DNA from: Lachnospiraceae bacterium
GTDB taxonomy: Bacteria; Bacillota; Clostridia; Lachnospirales; Lachnospiraceae
DNA: 59,120 nucleotides
Direction: 5' to 3'
Assembly: GCA_017474455.1 (NCBI GenBank)
Contig: JAFVHP010000028.1
Coordinates: 1-59,120 of the forward strand
The notes under the pieces were generated by a model, which worked only from the letters and a program-made list of their open reading frames with translations, did not search any database and was not told the origin of the DNA. Position 1 is the stretch's first letter. Each line of letters opens with the position of its first letter. The position numbers were made by a program, and so were the translations under genes. Of the stretch, positions 44,371 through 52,972 are shown piece by piece.

Positions 44371-44405
44371 AAGGCCGGAAGGAAGATTTTCCTTCCGGCC
44401 TTTTT
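44371..44405 (+). terminator. Terminator of the secreted phosphatase gene
   Basis: AAGGCCGGAAGGAA (44371-44384) and TTCCTTCCGGCCTT (44389-44402), perfect 14-bp stem with a 4-base loop and TTT. The 316 bases that follow (44406-44721) show no gene; they contain short repeated phrases such as AACACCAGG. Confidence 0.93.
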
Positions 44406-44721
44406 GTGTCGTTTACGGCTGTTCTGCCGGCTTTGCTTCGGCTTTACTTCTGAGCTGTTCCATGCATGTCTATCGCCGGTCTCCGGCCGGTCTTTACCTG
44501 GTCCGGAGACTCTTTCAGATACGATTCCGCCTTTTCAAACAATTTATCTGAATTTGAACAGCGCTGTTTTCCTGCAGTTGGCAAACAGACGCTTTTAGAT
44601 CAGATACTTTCTTATGGATCAGGAGAATTGATCTGAACGTCAGGCTGAAAGGATCAACACCAGGTGTAAGGAAGAACACCAGGCTGTAATGAAAAAGACA
44701 AGAACTATTTAGTTAGGTACC

Positions 44722-44750
44722 TTGACAAAGCAAACAGACCGGATTATTAT
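44722..44750 (+). promoter_or_regulatory. Strong promoter of the His-rich MarR gene, with flanking repeats
   Basis: TTGACA (44722-44727), 17-base spacer, TATTAT (44745-44750). The phrase ATTTAG plus (TT)AGGT occurs just before the -35 (44707-44718) and again across the end of the -10 (44748-44756), and AGGTACCT (44715-44722) is palindromic. These could be operator half-sites for autoregulation. Confidence 0.7.
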
Positions 44751-44836
44751 TTAGGTGCATAAACAATGCAGACAGATATTATTCATAGAATTACAGGCGC
44801 CTGGCAATATACTTACAGGCGGAAAGAGAGGAAAGA

Positions 44837-45709
44837 TTGACAGATTTTTGCACACAGTGTCCCAATAATTGCCCTGCCGATGATCTGCAGTGCGGGAAAG
44901 GCAGGAGGTATTTTGAAGAGCTGAATGGGGAAAAACAGCCTGAAAATGAAGGGTTCATCCTGTCAGACGAGGACAGGGACGACCTGCAGGACGGACATTT
45001 CAGACATGGCGGCCCGCACGGACATGACAGACAGGAGCATGATTCGTATGAACGAAGCATGCATGATGGCGGACCTCACGGACATGACAGACATGGACAT
45101 GGCCGGCAGGAACATGGCGCATTTGAGCGAGGCATGCATGATCATGGCCCGCACGACAATGGTGCGCACGATCATGGCCTGCACGGCAATGGCATGCGAG
45201 GCCATGGGCCGCATGAGCATGACCGTGAACCAAACGAACACGACGGCCCGGGCCGCATAGCCCGCCGCATGACGAAGGAACAGATCGAGCAGACTCAAGA
45301 TCCCGAAATACTCCTGCGCGCCTGCGGGCATGAACTGCATCACGGAAGGCGCAATTCCGCGGATTCCCAGCAGAGGATCCTCGGGATACTCGCACAGGCG
45401 GCAGAGGACGGGCACACGGTCGTCTCCCAGCGAAGGCTCCAGGAAATGCTGCATATTCAGCCCGGGTCCATGAGCGAGATCCTGACAAAACTGGAAAACA
45501 AGGGCTTTATCCGCAGGGAACGGGACGAAGAGGATAAAAGGAGAGTAGGGATCAGGCTTCTTGGCGCTCCGGATAAGACCGCAGCCGAAGATGAAACGGA
45601 AGCAGGGCAGACAGACGGACATCACGGGACGGCATTCGATGTCCTGTCGGATGAGGAAAAGGATTCCCTGGTCATTATCCTGAGGAAATTGCTGATCGGT
45701 TGGTTATAA
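44837..45709 (+). CDS. MarR-type regulator with Cys cluster and His-rich domain
   Basis: 290 residues from TTG 44837 (AGAGGAAAGA upstream). Residues 5-19 hold four cysteines, CTQCPNNCPADDLQC, followed by GKGRRYF. Residues 54-135 contain about 21 His in HGHDRHGHG and HDHGPHDNG type repeats with many Asp. Residues 140-290 are a MarR winged helix: QQRILGILAQA, QPGSMSEILTKLENKGFI, RRERDEEDKRR (wing). The layout suggests metal sensing (Ni, Zn or Cu) or metal storage combined with DNA binding, and possibly a redox or Fe-S switch at the Cys cluster. That is inference; no such function is proven. The next genes are a second MarR and an ABC exporter. Confidence 0.85.
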   Translation: MTDFCTQCPNNCPADDLQCGKGRRYFEELNGEKQPENEGFILSDEDRDDLQDGHFRHGGPHGHDRQEHDSYERSMHDGGPHGHDRHGHGRQEHGAFERGMHDHGPHDNGAHDHGLHGNGMRGHGPHEHDREPNEHDGPGRIARRMTKEQIEQTQDPEILLRACGHELHHGRRNSADSQQRILGILAQAAEDGHTVVSQRRLQEMLHIQPGSMSEILTKLENKGFIRRERDEEDKRRVGIRLLGAPDKTAAEDETEAGQTDGHHGTAFDVLSDEEKDSLVIILRKLLIGWL

Positions 45710-45756
45710 ATTCATTTTTCCCTATTCAATTGCCCATCAGCGTGTTAATATAAGAA

Positions 45757-45815
45757 ATGTTATAATAAGATAGCTGATTATAAGTGCCTCTTATAATAAA
45801 GCAATCTTATAATGC
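45757..45815. promoter_or_regulatory. Operator/promoter of the MarR-ABC operon
   Basis: A perfect inverted repeat ATTATAAG-TGCCT-CTTATAAT (45777-45797) is flanked by two related half-sites, GTTATAATAAG (45759-45769) and CTTATAATGC (45806-45815). Each includes a TATAAT that can serve as a -10, so binding by the MarR protein encoded 80 bases downstream would block transcription. Classic MarR autoregulation layout. Confidence 0.7.
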
Positions 45816-45893
45816 TGAAAAGCAGTTTTACGGAAATGCCCTGTCCGGCTGCAGGAACGGGACAGTTCTGTAAGGGAGGATGCGTGACAGGAA

Positions 45894-46361
45894 ATGAATG
45901 AACTGGATATTATTCATGCAACGATGAAAGTCGGCGCGATGTTCCGCAGGAAACGCTATATCATCGCGGAGTCGCTGGCCGCAGAGGGTACGGAAGCGCA
46001 TGTCTTGCTGGGTCACGGCAGGATACTGGCTATGCTGGCCAAGATGGGTGAGACACCCCAGAATGAGCTGGCCGAAAAGATGGGGATCCGCCCCCAGTCC
46101 CTTACTGTCGCCATGACCAAGATGGAGGAAAGAGGAGATATCGTAAGGCGCCGCAACCCCGACGACAAGCGGCAGATCCTGGTTTCCCTGACAGAAAAGG
46201 GGAGCGACCGCGCCCGCGTGATCGAGGCCAGCCGCCTCGAGACAGCGAAATCGCTTCTGGACGATGTGCTTGACGACCGGGAGAAAGAAACACTTTACAC
46301 GCTTCTGATGAAGGTCATCGATAAACAGATGGAAGAAGAAGCAAAAGAAGGAAAAGACTGA
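45894..46361 (+). CDS. MarR-family transcriptional regulator
   Basis: 155 residues, standard size. Winged helix: HGRILAMLAKMGETPQNELA, IRPQSLTVAMTKMEERGDI as recognition helix, RRRNPDDKRQILVSLTEKG as wing. Helical ends for dimerisation. ATG 45894 with GACAGGA upstream. Seven bases before the ABC exporter gene, so it probably controls that operon and itself through the TTATAA sites at 45757-45815. The inducer cannot be read from sequence. Confidence 0.92.
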   Translation: MNELDIIHATMKVGAMFRRKRYIIAESLAAEGTEAHVLLGHGRILAMLAKMGETPQNELAEKMGIRPQSLTVAMTKMEERGDIVRRRNPDDKRQILVSLTEKGSDRARVIEASRLETAKSLLDDVLDDREKETLYTLLMKVIDKQMEEEAKEGKD

Positions 46362-46368
46362 CTGACTT

Positions 46369-48219
46369 ATGAAAACGATGCTTAAATACATGAGAGCCGC
46401 TCACTGGCGGCTCTTTGCGCTTACAGCCCTGTTCATGTTCATACAGACATGGCTCGACCTTAAGCTCCCGGATTATATGTCCGATATCACCGAACTCGTC
46501 CAGACAGGAAAGGCAACGACAGGCGCGCTCCTGCATCTGGGTGCCTACATGCTGTTATGTGCGGTCGGCACCACGCTGATGGCGATCACTTCGAACTATA
46601 CTTCCGCCAGGATGGCGGCGTCATTCTCACGGGATCTGCGTTCTTCCATCTTCCATAAAGTGCAGACGTTCTCCAAGGAAGAGATCGACCGCTTTTCAAC
46701 AGCGTCCCTGATCACCCGGTCCACCAACGACGTGGTGCAGATCCAGAACTTTGTATCAAGGGGTCTCAGGATGCTGGTCCGCGTACCGATCATCGTCGGA
46801 CTGGCGCTCGTCAAGATCTCGACCCGCTACTGGCAGTGGACAGCGGTCACGGGGCTGACAGTCCTCCTTGTTCTTTCCGTCATCGTTATTCTGATCAAAT
46901 ACGCACACCCCAGATTCCGCAGGATGCAGAGACTGACCGATGAAGTCAACCGCACGATGCAGGAGAACATGACGGGCATGCGGGTCATCAGGGCGTACAA
47001 TGCCGAAGAATATCAGATGAACGCCTTTGAAACGGCCAATTTCAATCTGATGGACAATGAGCGCAAGGCCAGGAGCGTCATGCTGCTGATGCCTTCGACG
47101 AACCAGTTCGCCAACAATGCCCTGACCGTTGCGATCTACTGCATCGGCGCGTACCCGATCATGAAAGCCGGGTCGCCGGGCGAGCAGCTCCTTATCTTCA
47201 CCGACATGGTCGTTTTCTCCACATATGCGTCCAAGATGCTCATGGGCGTAAGCTCGCTGGAAATGATCTTCAACATGCTGCCCAGGGCCAGCACGTCGGC
47301 GGAACGTATCGCCGAGATTCTGAATACGGATTCCACGATCGTCGGCGGCGGCTACAGGGGCACCGAAGCGGACGCGGACAGGAAGGGCGGGAGCATCGAA
47401 TTCAGGAATGTCTCCTTCTCTTATCCCGGGACCGCAGCCACTGCGCTTAAGGATGTATCCTTCAGGGCGGACAGCGGCGAGACCATCGGTATCATCGGAT
47501 CGACCGCCAGCGGCAAGACCTCCCTCGTCAGCCTTATCCCGAGACTCTATGACGCCACGGAAGGCGAAGTCCTCGTGGATGGGAAAAACGTCAGGGATTA
47601 CGATACGGACGTGCTCCGCAGCAAACTGAGTTATGTGACCCAGGGCGCGGTGCTTTTCACGGGCACTGTGGCCAGTAATGTTTCCTATGGCAAGAAGACC
47701 GGGTTCAGCGCAGGCGCATCTGACGCCGGCGGGACCGGTACTGCATCTGCGGCAGGTCCCGCTTCCGGCACGGACGCGGCCGAAGATCCGGAGAAGACAA
47801 GGCGCATATGGAACGCCATCGACATAGCCCAGGCCAGGGAATTCGTGGAAAAGATGGGCGGAAAACTCAAAGGTGTGGTCAACCGCGGAGGCAGCAACAT
47901 TTCCGGCGGTCAGAAGCAGAGACTCGCGATCGCGAGGGGCGTCTACAGGGATCCGGAGATCTATATCTTTGACGACGCGTTCTCCGCGCTGGACTATAAG
48001 ACCGACCGGACCTTAAGGGAAGCGCTGAAGGATAACTTCGAAGGCGCGACCGTACTGATCGTCGCATCCAGGATCGCCACGATCCGCAACGCAGACAGGA
48101 TCATCGTCCTGGACGGCGGAAGCATCGTCGGCGAAGGCTCTCACGAAGAACTGATGAAGAACTGTAACGTATACCGTGAGATCGCCTATACGCAGCTTTC
48201 GGAGGAGGAACTTAAGTAA
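46369..48219 (+). CDS. Heterodimeric ABC exporter subunit with degenerate catalytic site
   Basis: 616 residues: six-helix exporter membrane domain (1-330) and nucleotide-binding domain. Walker A GSTASGKTSL, signature NISGGQKQRLAIARG, Walker B IYIFDDAFSALD, in which the catalytic Glu is Asp (Asp536); the H-loop His is also replaced (IVASRIATIRN). This is the degenerate half expected of BmrC/TM287-type heterodimers. A Gly/Ala/Ser insert (SAGASDAGGTGTASAAGPAS, about 445-468) interrupts the NBD between the Q-loop and signature. Exports drugs or lipids. Stop and next ATG overlap by one base. Confidence 0.93.
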   Translation: MKTMLKYMRAAHWRLFALTALFMFIQTWLDLKLPDYMSDITELVQTGKATTGALLHLGAYMLLCAVGTTLMAITSNYTSARMAASFSRDLRSSIFHKVQTFSKEEIDRFSTASLITRSTNDVVQIQNFVSRGLRMLVRVPIIVGLALVKISTRYWQWTAVTGLTVLLVLSVIVILIKYAHPRFRRMQRLTDEVNRTMQENMTGMRVIRAYNAEEYQMNAFETANFNLMDNERKARSVMLLMPSTNQFANNALTVAIYCIGAYPIMKAGSPGEQLLIFTDMVVFSTYASKMLMGVSSLEMIFNMLPRASTSAERIAEILNTDSTIVGGGYRGTEADADRKGGSIEFRNVSFSYPGTAATALKDVSFRADSGETIGIIGSTASGKTSLVSLIPRLYDATEGEVLVDGKNVRDYDTDVLRSKLSYVTQGAVLFTGTVASNVSYGKKTGFSAGASDAGGTGTASAAGPASGTDAAEDPEKTRRIWNAIDIAQAREFVEKMGGKLKGVVNRGGSNISGGQKQRLAIARGVYRDPEIYIFDDAFSALDYKTDRTLREALKDNFEGATVLIVASRIATIRNADRIIVLDGGSIVGEGSHEELMKNCNVYREIAYTQLSEEELK

Positions 48220-50054
48220 TGGCTAAAGATCAATACTCTCTCGGACAGGTCACCATGCGTACAGGCGGCATGCGCGGCGGCAGGGCAATGGAAAAGCCGC
48301 ACGATTTCAAGAGCGCCTGGAAACAGATACTGCAGTACGGAAGGGCTTACCGGCTCCAGATCTTCGTGATCCTCTTCAGTGCGACCACAGCAGTCCTTCT
48401 GAACCTTTTTGGCCCCAACAGGCTGAAATATATCACCGATGAAGTCGTAAAGGGCATGGATACCGGCAGTATGAACATGCCGGCTGTCATCCGCACCGGG
48501 ATCCTGGTCGCGGGCATGTACCTTCTCAGCGCGGGCCTGATGTATCTCCAGAGCTTTCTGACCACCAGGACGAGCACCGGTATTACCCACGACATGCGCA
48601 GGGATATTTCCCGCAAGATCAACAGTATTCCCCTGAGCAGGCTGGATTCATCATCTTTTGGGGACCTGCTCAGCCGTGTGACGAACGACGTCGACACGAT
48701 CAGTGAATCCTTAAGCATGAGCGCCATGCAGATGATCAGGGGCATCGTGACATTCATCGGCTGCACGGTCGCGATGATGATCACCCACGTGCCGCTGGCC
48801 ATCGTCGCGCTGGGCTCAAGCATACTCGGATTCCTTTTCATGAACGTGATCATCCGCCGCTCGCAGAAATACTTCGTCCTGCGGCAGCGCTATCTCGGCG
48901 AGATGAACGGCCATATCGAGGAGATGTACGCCGGCCATATCATCGTCAAATCCTATAACGGCGAAGACGATTCCGTGGAGCGGTTCGAAGATATCAACGA
49001 GAAGCTCTACGTCAACAACTACATGAGCCAGTTCCTTTCGGGCATGATGATGCCGTTCATGGAACTGGTCGCGAACCTCGGCTACCTTGCCGTCTGCGTG
49101 GCAGGCGCCATGATGACGGCACGCGGCATGATCAGTTTCGGTACGATCATTGCTTTCATCGTATATGTAAAGATATTTACCCAGCCCCTGGGCATGGTGG
49201 CCCAGGCCGTTACAGCCCTGCAGTCGGGCGCCGCGGCCGCGGAAAGAGTCTTTATGTTCCTGGGTGAAGAGGAGATGGATCCCGAGACCGGGAAACAGAA
49301 GGACTTTACGGCGGAGAAGGGCGAAGTTGCCTTCGATCACATCCGTTTCGGCTATACGCCCGAGCGCACGATCATCCACGACTTCTCATTTACCGCCAGA
49401 CCCGGCATGAAAGTCGCGATCGTCGGCCCCACCGGCGCGGGCAAGACAACGATCGTCAACCTGCTGATGCGCTTCTATGAGGTCGACAGCGGCAGCATCT
49501 CCATCGACGGTACAAAGATCACCGACATGACGCGGGCCAATGTCCGCGACCTGTTCGGCATGGTCCTGCAGGATACATGGCTGTTCGAAGGCAGCATCCG
49601 AGACAACCTTATCTACGGCAACCAGGATGCGACGGACCAGGATGTCGTGAACGCCTGCAAGAAAGTAGGCCTGCACAGGTTCATATCCTCCCTGAGGGAC
49701 GGATATGATACCGTGATCAACGACGCGTTCTCCCTTTCTTCCGGGCAGAGACAGCTGATGACCATTGCCAGGGCGATGATCAGCAACAGGCCGCTCCTGA
49801 TTCTGGACGAAGCCACCAGTTCGGTCGATACGCGTACCGAGCAGATCGTACAGGACGCGATGGACGACCTGACGAAGGGACGAACTTCCTTCACCATCGC
49901 CCACAGGCTTTCCACTATCCGCGGCGCGGATGTCATCCTGGTCATGCAGGACGGCGATATCGTGGAACAGGGCGACCACGAATCCCTGCTGAAGAAGGGC
50001 GGCTTCTACGCGGAACTGTGGAATTCGCAGTTCGTGAACGCCCAGGCGATATGA
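48219..50054 (+). CDS. Heterodimeric ABC exporter subunit with canonical catalytic site
   Basis: 611 residues. Membrane domain (about 35-340) then NBD: Walker A GPTGAGKTT, Q-loop VLQDTWLF, signature SLSSGQRQLMTIARAM (the second signature Gly is Ser, as usual in this subunit type), Walker B LLILDEATSSVD with Glu531, and H-loop IAHRLSTIR. It supplies the catalytic Glu; its partner is the upstream degenerate subunit. A short N-terminal extension (about 1-35, basic and Gly/Met-rich) is typical. Operon ends with a terminator at 50072. Confidence 0.94.
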   Translation: MAKDQYSLGQVTMRTGGMRGGRAMEKPHDFKSAWKQILQYGRAYRLQIFVILFSATTAVLLNLFGPNRLKYITDEVVKGMDTGSMNMPAVIRTGILVAGMYLLSAGLMYLQSFLTTRTSTGITHDMRRDISRKINSIPLSRLDSSSFGDLLSRVTNDVDTISESLSMSAMQMIRGIVTFIGCTVAMMITHVPLAIVALGSSILGFLFMNVIIRRSQKYFVLRQRYLGEMNGHIEEMYAGHIIVKSYNGEDDSVERFEDINEKLYVNNYMSQFLSGMMMPFMELVANLGYLAVCVAGAMMTARGMISFGTIIAFIVYVKIFTQPLGMVAQAVTALQSGAAAAERVFMFLGEEEMDPETGKQKDFTAEKGEVAFDHIRFGYTPERTIIHDFSFTARPGMKVAIVGPTGAGKTTIVNLLMRFYEVDSGSISIDGTKITDMTRANVRDLFGMVLQDTWLFEGSIRDNLIYGNQDATDQDVVNACKKVGLHRFISSLRDGYDTVINDAFSLSSGQRQLMTIARAMISNRPLLILDEATSSVDTRTEQIVQDAMDDLTKGRTSFTIAHRLSTIRGADVILVMQDGDIVEQGDHESLLKKGGFYAELWNSQFVNAQAI

Positions 50055-50071
50055 TACAGACAAACAGTAAG

Positions 50072-50108
50072 AGGGATGCGGTAGAGTATATCTTCCGCAT
50101 CCCTTTTT
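50072..50108 (+). terminator. Terminator of the MarR-ABC operon
   Basis: AGGGATGCGG (50072-50081) and CCGCATCCCT (50095-50104) with a 13-base loop, then TTTT. Confidence 0.9.
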
Positions 50109-50211
50109 AGTTTATTCAACGGTTTACCCGGTGGCCGCTTGTCAGCTTTGTCAGGAGCTTTCATTTCCGAGGCGGATGTGACCGGATGCAGGCATTAAGT
50201 ACACTGCCTGA

Positions 50212-51123
50212 TCACACAGCCAGATTCACTGCCACCCCGCACAGGAAAGAAAACAGCATCACAAAAAGGATGTACAGCGCGAAACGTTTCCAACCCATAG
50301 CGATCTTCAGCGCTCCAAGGTTCGTGATCTTTGTGGCCGGTCCGGTGATCATGAAAGCTGCCGCACTCCCCATGCTCATGCCTTCCCGAAGCCATTGCTG
50401 CAGCAGCGGTATCGTTCCTCCGCCGCAGGCATAGAGAGGCACGCCGATGGTCGCCGCCATCAGGACGCCCCAGGCTTCATTTCCGCCGAATACCTTCGTC
50501 ATAAGGTCCTGCGGGACATAGCGCTGGAACAGGGCGGAGAGCAGAATGCCGAAGAGAAAATACAGTCCGGTTGCCTTTATGTTTCTCCAGACGTTCAGCA
50601 GGTACCTGATCAGCAGGTCCGGATGTGTGTCGTGGCTGGCCTTTTCTTCAAAACTGCTGAAATCAAAGAAATCCCGCTTTCTGAAAAACAGGAAAACCAG
50701 AAGGCCGGCGGCACAGCCGCACAGGAAACATGTGACGATACGCACGGTCAAGGCTGTCGTGCCCAGCGCCGCGCTGTAAATGATCAGCTGGGGATTCAGC
50801 AGGATGGAGGCCATCATGAAGGCCGCCAGCCAGTCCTCCCGCATCCCCTGTTTCCGGAAAGATGCCGCGATCGGGATCGTGCCGTACATGCAGAGCGGAG
50901 AAGCAATGCCAAGGAGACAGGCCGGAATGATGCCGAACAGGCCCCACTTCTTATCCTTCATACCGGCGAAGATGCCGTGGATCTTATCCTTTGCAAAAAC
51001 AGAAATGAAAGACCCGATCAGCATGCCGAGGATCCAGTACCAGCATATCTGCCGGAACTGGATCTCGAAATAGTACCAGATATAAATGATCTCTCTTCTG
51101 AGAACTGCAAAAAGCTCAGTCAT
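50212..51123 (-). CDS. DUF318/ArsP-like permease
   Basis: 303 residues, eight or more helices. Two related halves: GIIPACLLGIASPLCMYGTI and ATIGVPLYACGGGTIPLLQQ, with helix-breaking Pro/Cys/Gly as in PF03773 permeases. FMITGPATKITNLGALKIA is also characteristic. Some members (ArsP) export methylated or aromatic arsenicals and others are unassigned. Overlaps the DUF362 gene by 8 bases on the same strand, so the two are probably one transcript. Confidence 0.85.
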   Translation of the reverse strand: MTELFAVLRREIIYIWYYFEIQFRQICWYWILGMLIGSFISVFAKDKIHGIFAGMKDKKWGLFGIIPACLLGIASPLCMYGTIPIAASFRKQGMREDWLAAFMMASILLNPQLIIYSAALGTTALTVRIVTCFLCGCAAGLLVFLFFRKRDFFDFSSFEEKASHDTHPDLLIRYLLNVWRNIKATGLYFLFGILLSALFQRYVPQDLMTKVFGGNEAWGVLMAATIGVPLYACGGGTIPLLQQWLREGMSMGSAAAFMITGPATKITNLGALKIAMGWKRFALYILFVMLFSFLCGVAVNLAV

Positions 51124-52192
51124 CGATGCTTACTAATTCGTAGGTTCGGCTGCCGAGACCGATCTCTTCCGCATGTTCCAGGGTGTGAACGGCATGAAGA
51201 GACTCCATCCGCTTAACCAGTGAAGCGTTCCCCTCCGCCTGATAAATGAGGTCAACACAGGCTTGATCCAGTGCAACGGGATCGGTACTTGCCAGAATGC
51301 CGATATCATGGATATCGGGCTCCGCCGGATGCCCGTCGCAGTCGCAGTCCACGGAGAGCCGGTTCATCACATTGATGTAGATGATGTGCTCTTTGCCCAC
51401 ATGACTGCTGAAGCCGGAGACCATTTCCGCCAGCGCTTCCAGCCAGGCGTCCTGGTCGCTGTACCAGATGCTGCCGCTGGTCTTTGTACCTGCTGTATGG
51501 ACGTACACTTTCCCGCTCGGGGAGGAGATGCCGATGCCTACATTTTTGATGGCGCCGCCGAAGCCGGCCATCGCATGTCCTTTGAAATGTGAGAGGATCA
51601 CCCAGTCGCTGTAGTTCTCCGCATGGCTGCCGACGATGACTCTGTCAAGTCTTGTTCCGCCGGTCATGGGCCATTCGACTTCGCCCTCTTCATCCATCAG
51701 GTCAAAATCGGCGATTTTTGTAAATCCATGATCTTCCGCGACCTGCCTGTGCATGGCGGAACTCGCGCGGGACCCGCCGTAGGCTGTGTTGCACTCTACG
51801 ATCGTGCCGTCCACTTTCTTTACCAGATCACCGATCAGTTCCGGACGAAGATAATTGCTGGCCGGAGGTTCGCCGGTCGAGATCTTGACGGCCACCCTGC
51901 CTTCCGGTGTCCACCCGAGTGCCTCATAGATCCTTACCAGACCTTCTGCAGAGATATCGGATGTGAAATATACGGCCGGTGCTTCGGAAGCGTCAGCATC
52001 TGCGGTTTTTTCAGTTTCCGCGGCATTTGCAGCTGCCTCAGATTGGGAATCTTTTGTTTCCGCCTCCGATGAGGCGGTCTGCTGTTCGACATGCTGCGTG
52101 CTGTTTCCTGTTCCTGCAGGGCTCTCTGCGCATCCGGCCGGAAGGAGGCACATGGCCAGGCATACTGCAATCAAACTGAAATACTTTTTCAC
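51116..52192 (-). CDS. DUF362-family lipoprotein
   Basis: 358 residues from GTG 52192 with GGGAGGAG upstream. Lipobox LPAGC (Cys21), then a Ser/Ala/Glu linker to about 68. The DUF362 domain follows: VAVKISTGEPPASNYLRPEL, GTIVECNTAYGGSR, LSHFKGHAMAGFGGAIKNVG and an acidic CDCDGHPAEPDIHDIGILAS block, ending VALDQACVDL. Many DUF362 proteins carry ferredoxin domains; this secreted form does not, though the CDCDGH segment could bind a metal. Function unknown. Upstream of the permease gene. Confidence 0.85.
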   Translation of the reverse strand: MKKYFSLIAVCLAMCLLPAGCAESPAGTGNSTQHVEQQTASSEAETKDSQSEAAANAAETEKTADADASEAPAVYFTSDISAEGLVRIYEALGWTPEGRVAVKISTGEPPASNYLRPELIGDLVKKVDGTIVECNTAYGGSRASSAMHRQVAEDHGFTKIADFDLMDEEGEVEWPMTGGTRLDRVIVGSHAENYSDWVILSHFKGHAMAGFGGAIKNVGIGISSPSGKVYVHTAGTKTSGSIWYSDQDAWLEALAEMVSGFSSHVGKEHIIYINVMNRLSVDCDCDGHPAEPDIHDIGILASTDPVALDQACVDLIYQAEGNASLVKRMESLHAVHTLEHAEEIGLGSRTYELVSIDD

Positions 52193-52290
52193 TTCTTATA
52201 AACTCCTCCCTAACAGATACTAAGCACAATGATCTTCATCTGAATCTCCGCTTACCGGGTGATACCGTTTTCTGAAGCCAGGATGTCACA

Positions 52291-52947
52291 TCACCTGAGA
52301 ACGCGGACCCTCCTGAGTAATGTACCGATATTCCCGAAGAGGGACAGCATCAGTAGGTTTTCAAGGAATACCAGCCATCCGGCTTTCTCATAATCCAGGA
52401 ACGCGAACGGTACGCGGAAGAAGAGATAATTCAGCATTCCGCTCCGGAGAAACAGCCACAGGCCGATGCCGCCGATGCAGGTGAAGATACAGGTCAGAAG
52501 CGCTCTTGTCCGATCTTTCAGCTTCAGTCCTGCCGTCATGGCCGGGATATGCAGTCCCAGATGCAGCCCCATCAGCACAAAGGCCCAGTGGGACATGGAA
52601 AGATGCATCCGGCGGACGAAGGAAAGCGGGGCCATCCCGTAGAGGAACGGTACAGCATGGCTGCTCATGGACATTCCGCAGAAGGCGGTCAGCGCAAAAG
52701 AGCAAAGCAGCAGGATGTTGACAGCAGCAGTAAGCACACGGTACGCGTTATATCTACCTTTAAACAGTGCGCCATACCATTTCCGGTTCAGGAGCTGGTG
52801 GAAGATGACGAGCACCGTCATGCTCAGGCCGATCCATTCGTGCAGCACTTCCTCTGTGACCTGGTAGGCCATCAGAAGCAGCAGAAGGACGGTCATGGCC
52901 GCATCCGCGATCCGTCTGGTCATATGATTCGTTTTTGCCCCGGACAT
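52291..52947 (-). CDS. DUF4405 membrane protein (cytochrome b-like)
   Basis: 218 residues from ATG 52947 with AAGGACGG upstream. About four to six helices. His pairs in helices, VTEEVLHEWIGLSMTVLVIFHQ and LSMSHWAFVLMGLHLGLHIP, are the pattern of PF14358 and resemble haem-b ligands of small membrane cytochromes. Located between the DUF362 and flavodoxin lipoprotein genes, it may pass electrons across the membrane to the flavodoxin (inference). Confidence 0.78.
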   Translation of the reverse strand: MSGAKTNHMTRRIADAAMTVLLLLLMAYQVTEEVLHEWIGLSMTVLVIFHQLLNRKWYGALFKGRYNAYRVLTAAVNILLLCSFALTAFCGMSMSSHAVPFLYGMAPLSFVRRMHLSMSHWAFVLMGLHLGLHIPAMTAGLKLKDRTRALLTCIFTCIGGIGLWLFLRSGMLNYLFFRVPFAFLDYEKAGWLVFLENLLMLSLFGNIGTLLRRVRVLR

Positions 52948-52972
52948 GGTTCCGTCCTTTCTGCGGATCATT

